A stretch of 38,499 nt of DNA from a virus. A program made the position numbers and the translations under genes. This document shows, one piece after another, positions 17,649-26,487 of this stretch; positions within the stretch are counted from its first letter, which is position 1, and each line of letters opens with the position of its first letter. The stretch covers positions 1 to 38,499 of the IMG/VR virus record IMGVR_UViG_3300025896_000072, one strand, 5' to 3'. A model generated the notes under the pieces. It was not told the origin of the DNA. It did not search any database and was given only the letters and a program-made list of their open reading frames with translations.

Positions 17649-20555
17649 CTATAATTTCCATTTTGCATAGTCTATAAATGCCCGAAGATCCGCACCATTA
17701 TTTACGGTGATATTATTGGTTTGGCTTTTATTGGTAGTGCTTGTATTTCCTCCGGATACAAAACCCCTTGTCCTTGATGCCTCAAGATTATCAAAAAGCG
17801 GTTTCATACTGTTTACCATCCATTTTGGTGCAACCCACTCACCCTTGTGGACCACTCCGGCCACTTCATTGGCACCGCCTGCACCGGTAAACCCTCCGGA
17901 TGCAAACCCTTGGCCACCGGATGCCCTCAAGGCATTGAGTTGTCTTTGTGCCTCGATTGCATTATTGATTTGTGCAATGAGATCCGCATAATCGCTTTTT
18001 AATCCAACAATGTTGGCCTTTTGTACCGCATAGGCACTATCATTGAGGGCAATGGTTGCATCATGGATCTCCTGTTGCATCGCAATGATGGCATCCTTTT
18101 GCATTGTGAGTTCAAGTTTTTCTCTTGCCAACTTCAACACCAACTCTTGCTCCTCTTGAGTCATGGCCAAAAACTTTTCATCTTTCAACATTTGATCATA
18201 TTCCTTTTGATCCAATACCTTGAGATCAAGAAAATATTGATTGATTTTTTGTAAGCTCTCGAGCCGGGTTTTTTCCGCCTCAAATGCTCGTGTTTTTTCG
18301 GCAATCTCTTTATCTGCATCCTCCTTGATCTTTTGTGCATCACTCAATGATGCAAGTCTCTCCGCCTCTTTTCTTTGTGCCTCGGTGGTATTGGCCACAA
18401 CAAACTCTTGCTCCTTTAAGAGGTCCAATTTTTTCTTTTCGAGATTTACCAACTCCGGATCATAGTAATTTGAATCCGCAAATTTTGCCTTTGAATCGGC
18501 AATATCTTTTTCCACATCGGCAAGATCCTTGGCAATCTCAACCCCTCTTTGTGCAATCTCATTTCCTGTATCGCCGGATATTTGGCCAATGGCTTTCTCA
18601 TACTCTGCGGTGGTATTGGCAAGCTCCTTGTTTAAACTTCTCAAGCTATCCTCAATATCCATGTTGTATTTTTTCGTATCCTCGGCCAATTTCTCTTGGG
18701 CCTTGTTTACATCCTCCACCTTTTTTTCCCATTCCTTGTAAAGATCTTTCACCTTGTCCATTGTCTTTTTTGCCACATCGCCTTGCTTTCCGGTTTTATC
18801 GGTGGCATCATCAATACCCCCCTTGTACTTATCAATGAGATCCAAAATATTGTAATATCCTTGATCATACTTTTTTGCATTCTCTTGAGATTTCTTTGCT
18901 CACTCATCAAGGGATTTTGTCACCTTGGCATTTGACTCCTCAACATATTGGCCAAACTCATTCCAACTTGCACCCATATCCGCAACGGATCACTCTGTTA
19001 CCGCAACGATATTGCCGGTGGCGGTGGCAAAGTTTCATGATACCTCATCAAAACTTGCACCAATTCCGGCATAATTCCCCTTTATATCCTCACCAAATGC
19101 ATCAAATTTCCCCTTGATGGCATCAATATTTTTGGATATTTTCAACTCAAATGGTTTAAAGTTGGCATCACCATATCCCAAGAGTTTATCAATCTTGACT
19201 CATGGTATATTATTCACAAGATCAATGAAACCATTGATCCCATTGATGGCAACATTTACCGCCTTTTTTACTGCAACCCCTACATTTTCCGCAATCCCTT
19301 GGAAAACTCCAACAATCGCCTCCGCCATACCAACAAATATTTGGCCAATACCCTCCGCCCCAAACTCCACTACACTCACAATACTTTTAAGAGTACCAAT
19401 GATGGTGGTTTTTATTATATTCCAAACTGCACCAACACTTTTTCACATAGCAATATTATATTGCACAATTCCGGTGAGTGCTATGCCAACAATTTTCAAG
19501 AGGCTCCCCATGAGGGTGCCAATGAATTTCACACCAACACCAAACCCTTGCACCACTTTCATGAATACAAAGGCAAAATTATTCATATCATCGGTACTCT
19601 CTCAAGTTCCGGTTTTTATCACACCAAAGAGATCTCCAAAAAATCACATGGCATCGGCGATTACTCCACCAATTACCTTTCCGGTTTCCACAATGGTCTC
19701 AATGATAGCTCACCCATAAGAGGATGTAAAAACTGTGATTTTCTTGAGTAATCCGGCGGTTGATTGTGCAACACTTTTCCCGGCATTTGCGAAAACATCG
19801 GTGATGGCACCCCTCAATCCCTTGAGTTGATTTGCGAAACTATCGGCGGTGCGGATAGCATCACCATGTGCATTGCTTGTATTTTCAATCAATAATTGGT
19901 ATGTTGAGAGTGCCTTTTGTGCCTTGGTGAGTTCCTGCCCCTGTGATGCCAACCCAAGCTCGTATGCCTTGTTGCTCACATCGGCCTCACTTATAACAAT
20001 ACCAAGGGATTTCAATGCCTCTCTTTCCCCGGTAAGTGCGGATGTAAATGCTTGGATCGCCTGTGCATCACTCGCATTGTTGAAACTGGCCACATCAATG
20101 GCAAGTTGTGTGAGAGAAAGAGAAAGGCCATCAACCTCACTTTGTGCAAGCCCAAGTGGTGCAAGTACATTACCAATACCACTCCCAAATGTCATGAGAT
20201 CAAGTGAGGATCTATTGGTTGCATCGGCAAGATCAATAAAGTTTTGCTTTACTTGATCGGAGTTTTTGAAAACCACATTGAATTTACTTGAAACCTCCTC
20301 AAGATCTGATCCAAGGCCAAAGAGTTTTTGAGTAAAACCAACAATGGCTCACACACTAAAAATACCGGCAATGGTACTTCATAGGCCGGAAAGTGATGAT
20401 CCTATGCCGGCAAAACCTTTCTTTGTCCTGTTGGTAAAGTTTTGCTCTATCTGATCACCTGTTTTCTTGAAACTGTCTTGTACATCCTTGGTTGATTTGT
20501 TGAGAGATCCTTGATCTACTTTCACACCAACCGAAAGCTCACCAATGTTTGACAT
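17649..20555 (-). CDS. Tape measure protein
   Basis: Tail length protein of 968 aa that spans the tail tube and is ejected with the DNA. It starts MSNIGELSVGVKVDQGSLNK. Residues about 60-90 are hydrophobic, the region about 95-270 is the typical helical N-terminal domain (SDLEEVSSKFNVVFKN), the middle has hydrophobic segments (ILKIV, AVNVAINGINGF), and residues about 570-850 form a long charged coiled coil. The C-terminus GGANEVAGVVHKGEWVAPK is a hallmark of the family. About ten TGA codons, all in the first two thirds. By the usual 0.15 nm per residue it implies a tail near 145 nm (inference). Confidence 0.93.
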
Positions 20556-20582
20556 ACTTTTTTGAGTAAAAAAATAAAATTA

Positions 20583-21134
20583 TTATCCTTGGTACATATC
20601 GCCAAGCTCCTTTTTAAATCACTTCTTGTCTGGCTTTTGTGATTTCCTGTTTCTGTCGTATTCTTTCGCACCGGTACAGTATGGCAAGTCCTTGTATAGT
20701 TCCATAAAGTATCTATATGGCCACTTTCTGATCTCGGATAATGGTTGGCAAAGGAAATGCATCATTTGCCCCTCTATGATGTGCCAATCCTCCAACATAT
20801 CATCAATATCTTTGGCCACTTTCTCGGTTGTTTTTTCTCCATTCTTTTTCTTGAAATCATTGATCTTTTTTTGAGTCTCGGTGAGTTGGTCCATGATGCT
20901 TTTTTTCTCCTCCTCGCCTCATAGGATGATCCGCATAAACTCCCGGCCTTGCCTCAAGTTGAGTTTTGGTAATGCATCATTGCACTCCATCAAAATCTTG
21001 GTATATCCGGCGATCTCATCCATTGTGATCAACAAGTAATCCTCCAAGGTGAGATCATAGCAAAAAAACTCCTCCCCATGATAGAGAAAGCGGTGTTTTT
21101 GTCTTATCAAATTTGGCCTTTCTCAATTTTTCAT
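20583..21134 (-). CDS. Tail assembly chaperone, second ORF (gpT-like)
   Basis: Protein of 183 aa directly upstream of the tape measure gene, where the second ORF of the tail chaperone pair lies. The ATG at 21132-21134 lies inside the preceding ORF, and this frame is -1 relative to it. Two TGAs (20919, 20619) are read as glycine. The C-terminal half (WHIIEGQMMHFLCQPLSEI, KWPYRYFMELYKDLPY) resembles the region that binds tape measure proteins. It may be made as a frameshift fusion with the upstream ORF, but I see no canonical slippery heptamer. Confidence 0.7.
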
Positions 21135-21385
21135 TTTATGTAAGTTATGAAAGCAAAAAGTTTCTCTTTGGTGAGATTTGAGAGATCCACATTTTTATTT
21201 CTCAACTCAAGGATCTCTTGGCATATCGGTTTCCATTGCTCAATCAAATCTTTTCGGAAAAACCCGGTTTTGATGGCCATGATTTTCTCAATGATCCTCA
21301 CCGGTATATCTCCCACCTCATATGGTACTCCATTGATTGTCATGGTGTCGATTTCCTCATTTGCATCAAGGTTGTATGTTGCCAT
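21104..21385 (-). CDS. Tail assembly chaperone, first ORF (gpG-like)
   Basis: Protein of 93 aa between major tail protein and the second chaperone ORF, size and place as for gpG-type chaperones. It starts MATYNLDANEEIDTMTING and has an amphipathic C-terminal part (IEKIMAIKTGFFRKDLIEQW). A TGA at 21131-21133 extends it 9 residues to TAA 21104-21106, giving a 31-base overlap with the next ORF. Confidence 0.7.
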
Positions 21386-21400
21386 GTTTTTGCTTTTACA

Positions 21401-21457
21401 ATATAAAAATGCTACCCCGAAAGGATAGCATTTTTGGTGTTTTACTCAATGTCTTTT
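21401..21457 (-). promoter_or_regulatory. AAAGACATTGAG-class promoter L2 overlapping a terminator
   Basis: Minus strand: -35 TTGAGT (21444-21449), 16-bp spacer, -10 TATCCT (21422-21427). The -10 itself lies in the left arm of a strong hairpin, ATGCTATCC-TTTC-GGGGTAGCAT, with A- and T-runs outside (21405-21435), which looks like a terminator for the major tail gene. Transcripts starting at the promoter would begin inside the hairpin and escape it. Confidence 0.7.
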
Positions 21458-22230
21458 TAAACATCCTGTTCGTCAAATATGCGGAAGAGATTTTGAGATC
21501 CAACAACTGGGTATGCCTTGATTTCAACAGGGATGTTGAGTGCATCATCTGTTGTATCATCCGGAAGAAATGTTGCATCAATTCCGGCTCGGTTGTACCC
21601 CTCGTAAAACTCAACTCCAAACTCCTTTCCATCTTCATCAACATTCACAAACTTGAAACGATTTGTTGCAAGAGTTTTCACAATGTCCTTGTAAAGTTGC
21701 TCTTTGCTCGCAAGTGGTGTGTATGTGTAACCAAATGTAATTGCACCGGTTTGTGCTGTTACCGGTAGGATATAAGTGTATCCATCGGCTCCAACAAATG
21801 TGCGGTAATCGGTATTGAGAGTAAGGGTTGTTGAGTTGTTTTTTACCACAATAGATCCAACTGCTGTATTGTTGGCATTCTTGTAATTGGTCTTGATCGG
21901 AGTATTGATTGTCCAACCTGTGCCATGTGGCTCTGCAACAACTGTTTGAAGTGTTGCGGAAACTGTTGAGTAAGTGGCAATGCCATCAATGTCTTGTAAA
22001 TTTTCAAGTACAATTTCATAGAGGTTGGCACTAAACACCGCCTCATCAATTTTCACCTTTGGTGGCATTTTTGCATTGTCCATTACAACTTCAATAATTG
22101 ACTTTGTAACATTGAGGTTTGCATCTTTAATGGCACCAAGATTGATCCATGTTGCACCATCGTCTTTTGACATTGATAGTACACCACTTCAAAACCTCAC
22201 TGATTTTACCTTTTGTACACTGTTTTGCAT
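21457..22230 (-). CDS. Major tail protein
   Basis: Tail tube subunit of 257 aa. It starts MQNSVQKVKSVRFGSGVLSM at ATG 22228-22230; the glycine after VRF is a TGA, so the standard code would start the gene 18 residues late. The middle is beta-rich with an inserted domain of repeated T/N/Y strands (NNTAVGSIVVKNNSTTLTLN). The order tail terminator, this gene, chaperones, tape measure is the siphovirus standard and supports the call. Confidence 0.85.
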
Positions 22231-22255
22231 AGTGAGAATTTTTAGAAAAATAAAA

Positions 22256-22636
22256 TTAAATTGTTTGATCAAACATTTTTATATGCACTGTAACATGATT
22301 TCAAAATGTTTGTGATTCTTGATCAAAAGTTTCATCCATCCTTTGTACATCGCAATGTTTCACCGGTGACTCTTTGAGTAAATGAAATGTTGATGCAATC
22401 ACACCCATGATCGTTTCATTATCATTTACCTTTTTTCACCAAACTGAAATTTGGAAATACTCATTCCGGATGCCCTTTGTGTCCAACTTTCATGGTGAGA
22501 TCCTTGAGTATATCACCACCGGCCATACCTTGTTTGATTGAGGCATGGTTTGCGGAAATATACGATCACCCACCAATCATGATAATGTTGCATTTCCATG
22601 CAATTTGCTGTATACAAATTCTTTTACATTGATCAT
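22256..22636 (-). CDS. Tail terminator / head-tail completion protein (DUF3168-like)
   Basis: Protein of 126 aa. The N-terminal block VKEFVYSKLHGNATLSGLVG, the following DRIFPQTMPQSNKVWPVVIY and the closing GNHVTVHIKMFDQ match tail terminator proteins that cap the tail tube. Four TGA glycines. Its ATG lies only about 9 bases from the -10 of promoter L3, so its transcript from there would be nearly leaderless. Confidence 0.78.
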
Positions 22637-22644
22637 ACTATCAG

Positions 22645-22680
22645 ATTATTATAAAATAAAGTTTATTTTCAATGTCTTTA
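22645..22680 (-). promoter_or_regulatory. AAAGACATTGAA-class promoter L3
   Basis: Minus strand: TAAAGACA box overlapping the stop of the upstream gene, -35 TTGAAA (22667-22672), 16-bp spacer, -10 AATAAT (22645-22650). Directs the tail terminator and major tail protein genes. Confidence 0.7.
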
Positions 22681-23040
22681 TCCATTGATTGCCTCCCGAA
22701 ACCGCTTGGCAAAGTTTTTCAATACTGCATCTTTGCTCTCAATGATTCCTTGCCTCAAAAATGATCTTGGTGCCATCCTCGGTGTGCCAAACTCCAAATA
22801 CTTTCCATACTCCGCCTCGCCTTGCTTTGTCCCAATCTTAAACTCGAATTGTCCAACCTGTTGGTAATCAATGGACCGCTTGAGATCCCCGGTGATTTTT
22901 CTTGATGGATCTTTTGGTGGCCTTTTTGGATCTCTCGGGGTGATTTTCAAGATCTCCTCTTGCAATAATTGCACACTATCCACCAAGGCAACCTCAATGG
23001 CTCTATCAACCCGGGATTGATCAAATTTCATTGTACTCAT
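22678..23040 (-). CDS. HK97 gp10-like head-tail protein
   Basis: Protein of 120 aa with the family's features: LLQEEILKITPRDPKRPPKD, GDLKRSIDY, and the highly typical EYGKYLEFGTPRMAPRSFL. These proteins sit at the head-tail joint. No TGA codon is used. It ends in the promoter box L3. Confidence 0.88.
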   Translation of the reverse strand: MSTMKFDQSRVDRAIEVALVDSVQLLQEEILKITPRDPKRPPKDPSRKITGDLKRSIDYQQVGQFEFKIGTKQGEAEYGKYLEFGTPRMAPRSFLRQGIIESKDAVLKNFAKRFREAING

Positions 23041-23043
23041 ATT

Positions 23044-23406
23044 TTATCGGATTATATCGCAAAGTACCAACAAGTGATCATCAATACCATCAAATCATGG
23101 TGTAGGGGTGACAAACTTTACATCATACCAAACATCAAACTCATCCTTGATCTTGTCACCCTCCACAATGGTTGGCCCGAAATCAAGGCGGATTTTATGA
23201 GTGGTTTTGATATACTCCACTTGCTCTCGCACCCATTTATTATATTGCTCTTGTTTCAAAAGCAAGAGGCAAGAAATACCGGTGATACTTGCCACCGGCC
23301 AACTCATTTCCTCCTCACCTATGCTGTTTTTTGTCATAACTCTTGGCCATACCTCAATGGTGCGGTTGAAATCATTTGCAAAGCTACTCAAGAGACTCTT
23401 GCCCAT
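23044..23406 (-). CDS. Head-tail adaptor protein
   Basis: Protein of 120 aa, starting MGKSLLSSFANDFNRTIEVW, with EYIKTTHKIRLDFGPTIVEG and DVWYDVKFVTPTPGFDG, the beta-barrel pattern of gp16/gp9-type adaptors. A TGA at 23095-23097 adds the last 17 residues. It lies between the gp6-like connector and the gp10-like protein, as expected. Confidence 0.75.
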
Positions 23407-23410
23407 AGGA

Positions 23411-23968
23411 TTATACGATTAAAGGATTAAAAGGTTTGTAATTGTCCAAAGTTTCTCGGAAAGATACCCCGATTCCTCCGGCCATCTCATCCTTGGAAAA
23501 ATATGTTTTGCTCAATGTCTCGATCTGTTTTGACTTGATGTTTGACTCATTACCGGATGCCGGTGTATTGTCCCAAATGTCCTTGCACACCTCAAGGCAT
23601 GCTTGCTCCACATCGGCAATGTCCTCAAGATCCACATATCCCCCGGTGTATTCCACAAACAATGTGGCCTCAACCGATTCTTTGAGGTAAATGATATTGC
23701 CATCTTTTCGAGAGTATGGCACATCCGCACCATTCTCATCATCAATCTTGAGTTTGGTAATGGCGGTGAGTGGTCCATTGGCAACAATGATAATATCCTC
23801 ACCATCAACCACAAAATACTCTGTATATGTCTTTTCCTCGAGATTCCGGCCCAAGTATTTATCAAATTGCTTGGTGCATCTTGAGATCACCTTGGTGAGT
23901 GTAGTATCAAGGGTTGTGCCTGTTACTCCCAAGTATCCCTTTAATGTTTCAAGTGTTGTGTATTCCAT
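23411..23968 (-). CDS. Head-tail connector (gp6-like)
   Basis: Protein of 185 aa, TGA-free. It starts MEYTTLETLKGYLGVTGTTL with a helical start typical of gp6/gp15 connectors, TKVISRCTKQFDKYLGRNLE, a beta middle ending in LFVEYTGGYVDLEDI, and a helical C-terminus (DVEQACLEVCKDIWDN). These form the ring below the portal. The leader is the canonical TAACTTTTTACTTCC. Confidence 0.85.
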   Translation of the reverse strand: MEYTTLETLKGYLGVTGTTLDTTLTKVISRCTKQFDKYLGRNLEEKTYTEYFVVDGEDIIIVANGPLTAITKLKIDDENGADVPYSRKDGNIIYLKESVEATLFVEYTGGYVDLEDIADVEQACLEVCKDIWDNTPASGNESNIKSKQIETLSKTYFSKDEMAGGIGVSFRETLDNYKPFNPLIV

Positions 23969-23986
23969 ATATTTGGAAGTAAAAAG

Positions 23987-24628
23987 TTAGTATAAAAGCC
24001 CACTTATTTGGTATGAAATCACCTCAAGATCTTTCTTTTGTTTCTCGGTGAGCTGTGGCATATCATTGTTGATATAATCAAGCCCGAAAAATCCGATCGG
24101 ATAGCCTTTTGCATCGTACAGGCCAATGATGTATACCGATTTCACACCATCTTGCTTAATGATCTGATATGCTCCAAGATCCTCTCTTTCAATGTCCTCA
24201 ACATTCTTGCAAATTACCTCCCGGTTTAATACTCGCACATTCCAATATGCAAATACTCACACCGGCAAATTTTGCAATGATATTTGGTGCGGTTGGATCC
24301 TCGAGTTTACCACCTCAAAGGTATTTGATGCCTTGAGAAAATCAATACCACTTATTGAGTGGCCACCATTGTGGTACTCAAAAATGTATGCTCGGTCCCC
24401 TTTAAATTCATACAATGCCTTGTACAAGAGTTGGTGGATGGTGTTGTTTTTCTCGATCGTTTGTGGCCATCTCTCCTTGAGATCCTTTGAGTGATTATTG
24501 ATCATTTTTCTCTCAAATTTTGTGTAAAACACATTTGCGATTTTGAAAAGATAGTAAATGACCATTGCGGTGATCACAAAGGTTACACCATAATTTCCGA
24601 TTGCTGTGAGTATTGCTTCAACTGACAT
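23987..24628 (-). CDS. Membrane protein with GAF-like domain
   Basis: Protein of 213 aa with one transmembrane helix at about 12-30 (NYGVTFVITAMVIYYLF), a helical linker, then a domain with the look of a GAF sensor: RAYIFEYHNGGHSISGIDFL, then YWNVRVLNREVICKN, then VYIIGLYDAKGYPIGFFGLDY. A TGA at 24257-24259 joins the halves. A membrane GAF-like protein inside a head-tail module is odd; it may be expressed for host take-over or lysis timing rather than be structural. The start is the ATG at 24626-24628. Confidence 0.65.
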
Positions 24629-24664
24629 ATACCTTGAGGGTTTAAATATTAAAAGATCATACAC

Positions 24665-24904
24665 CTATGCACCGCCTCCAAATACACCGGCAAGTGCCAT
24701 GTTTGGTGTCTCAACCCATCCATCCTCATCCATTCTCAAGATGTATTGTACAGTTGCGGAAACAACCATAAGGCCGGTTTTTCGCACACCAAGATGATCT
24801 TTAATGATGAAAGATCAAGCACCGGTATTTACCGGCAACTTTGTCATCATTTGCCACTCCTTGCGGTGCAACATTCTCTTGTTTCTGTTTGTAAGTGTCG
24901 CCAT
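24665..24904 (-). CDS. Hypothetical small virion protein (79 aa)
   Basis: Starts MATLTNRNKRMLHRKEWQMM and continues TKLPVNTGAGSFIIKDHLG; ends NMALAGVFGGGA at TAG 24665-24667. The pattern (W-Q-M-M, then GAGSFI, then a strand, then ALAGVFGGGA) recalls short virion proteins that come after capsid genes in other phages; this is memory of pattern, not a firm family call. One TGA glycine. Confidence 0.65.
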
Positions 24905-24917
24905 AAAAGTTTTTTGA

Positions 24918-25067
24918 TTATTCTATAATTTGGATCACCCCATCATCCACAAGCTGTTGGATTTCCTCATCACTTTTCCCATCAAGAGAAAATGTAAATC
25001 CGGGATTTTCGGCATCGCTTGGTAAAAATCAAAGTGCCTCGGGCTTCAAAAGTTTGTAATTTCACAT
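24918..25067 (-). CDS. Hypothetical small protein (49 aa)
   Basis: Starts with ATG-TGA (M-G) and codes MGNYKLLKPEALGFLPSD, ending in an acidic helix (EEIQQLVDDGVIQIIE). It fits between neighbours with 11- and 13-base spacers. Invisible without the TGA=Gly code. Function unknown. Confidence 0.6.
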
Positions 25068-25078
25068 AATCGGAAAGG

Positions 25079-25591
25079 TTAAGAAATAACGATATTATCA
25101 ATGTTGGCATTGGCTGTCATGTTTACAAGGCTTGGGATCTGTTGGTTGGCCGGATACCCACCAATGTTGACTTGGTTGGCAAGGGTTGTAAGGTTTGAGA
25201 GTGTTGCCATGTTTGGTATACTCAATGGTGTTACTCGGATTTCACCATTTACACCCTTTGTGAGTGGCAAAAATGCCAATCTCGCAACAAGATCTTGCAA
25301 AACATATATCAAATCATTGAGATCCGTTTGATTCACAATGATCTCATTTTGCTTGGCAATTTCTGTATCCTGTTTTGTGATTTGAGTCTCTTGGTTGGCA
25401 ATGATTGTATCATCCTTGGCCAAGGCTTCATCCTGTTTTCCAAGTGCAAGTACCTCATTGGCAATTTGCTCATCTTGGTTTGCAATGATAGTGGTATCAT
25501 TTGCGAGTTGCAAAACTTGGTTTGCTACAACATCGGTATTATCTCCGCCACCGCCTGTTGTTGCCTCGGGTATGATCACATTTTGTTGCAT
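25079..25591 (-). CDS. Repeat-rich putative structural protein (170 aa)
   Basis: After MQQNVIIPEATTGGGGDN the protein has a long run of imperfect 7- to 8-residue repeats with I-x-N-Q and I-x-K-Q (DTTIIANQDEQIANE, ETQITKQDTEIAKQN) that would form a trimeric coiled coil, then a C-terminal head (about 115-170). It looks like a short capsid or neck fibre. TGA-free. Placed among capsid-associated genes. Confidence 0.65.
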   Translation of the reverse strand: MQQNVIIPEATTGGGGDNTDVVANQVLQLANDTTIIANQDEQIANEVLALGKQDEALAKDDTIIANQETQITKQDTEIAKQNEIIVNQTDLNDLIYVLQDLVARLAFLPLTKGVNGEIRVTPLSIPNMATLSNLTTLANQVNIGGYPANQQIPSLVNMTANANIDNIVIS

Positions 25592-25593
25592 AT

Positions 25594-25875
25594 TTAATTT
25601 GTAATTATCCGGATATTATCATTGGTTGCCCCATCTGAAACAAGGTACAGTTTGTTGATGTACTTTGTGGTGATTTCCACCTCATTTCCTTTTTTCAACA
25701 TGTACCCTGTCTCAACTGTGGCCTCTCAACCATTTTCAATATAAATATCTACCAATCAAAGATTTTGTAATGTGAGTTTATAAAATTGGTTTTCCTTGTC
25801 TTGAGTTATGTTGCCATATTCTGATCCAAGGATTTCCACCAAAGATTGACTTGATGTACCAACTGTGATCCTCAT
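25594..25875 (-). CDS. Hypothetical beta-rich protein (93 aa)
   Basis: Starts MRITVGTSSQSLVEILGSEY, continues with beta strands (YKLTLQNLGLVDIYIENGGE, KKGNEVEITTKYINKLYLVS). The size and all-beta look suit a head decoration or neck protein (inference). Two TGA glycines. Ends 2 bases before the next ATG. Confidence 0.65.
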
Positions 25876-25899
25876 ACTCTTTGAATTTTTAGGAAATAA

Positions 25900-26352
25900 T
25901 TATTTTGCTTTTGGCTTGTTTTTCTTTGGTGCCGGTGCATTTGTGAGATCTGCATTGAGTGCATTTATATCACTTGTGGCATCCTTGTTGGCATCACCGG
26001 TAATATCTGCATCCCCTGCACCCTCCTCATCACCTGTACCCTCTCCACCCTCGGCATTGGCATTATCTGCACCGCCATTCTTTTCCGCATACTCATCATC
26101 AAGATCCTTTTGTGCATCCTCCTGCTCCTTTTGGATTCTTGCTTGCTCTGCATCAAGATCCGCTTGCTCCTGATCGGCAATGGCTTTTGCCTCTGCCTCG
26201 GCATTGGCATTACTTGCAACAACTGTTGCTCTGATAAAACCATTTGACTCATAAAACTCCACCATTGATTCATCAACACTCACCGATTGTCATGGTTTAA
26301 TACCATCACATTTTCTTGTGGTGTGGTTGATCATTTTTACTTGCTTGCTCAT
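25900..26352 (-). CDS. Low-complexity acidic protein after the capsid gene (150 aa)
   Basis: A short folded N-terminus (MSKQVKMINHTTRKCDGIKP, SVDESMVEFYESNGFIRAT) is followed by an alanine/glutamate/aspartate-rich region (about 55-140) and a basic end (APKKNKPKAK). A TGA at about residue 21 hides the true start in the standard code. Expressed from promoter L4 directly after the capsid terminator. Possibly a head-completion or decoration protein; unknown. Confidence 0.65.
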
Positions 26353-26395
26353 ATAGAGAAATGTAAAAAAATAAAAGTGTTGTAAACACACCGCC

Positions 26396-26430
26396 AATGT
26401 AAACTTTCGGGTGTTTTTTTCAATGTCTTT
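26396..26430 (-). promoter_or_regulatory. AAAGACATTGAA-class promoter L4
   Basis: Minus strand: AAAAAGACA box, -35 TTGAAA (26418-26423), 16-bp spacer, -10 TACATT (26396-26401). It lies between the capsid terminator and the small virion genes. Confidence 0.7.
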
Positions 26431-26440
26431 TTTATAGCAC

Positions 26441-26466
26441 AAAAAAACCAACCCTTTTGGATTGGT
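26441..26466 (-). terminator. Terminator after the major capsid gene
   Basis: Minus-strand stem ACCAATCC-AAAA-GGGTTGGT (one G-U pair) followed by TTTTTT, 20 bases after the capsid stop codon. It would cap the abundant capsid transcript. Confidence 0.8.
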
Positions 26467-26487
26467 CTTTGTGAGTGTTGGTCAATA

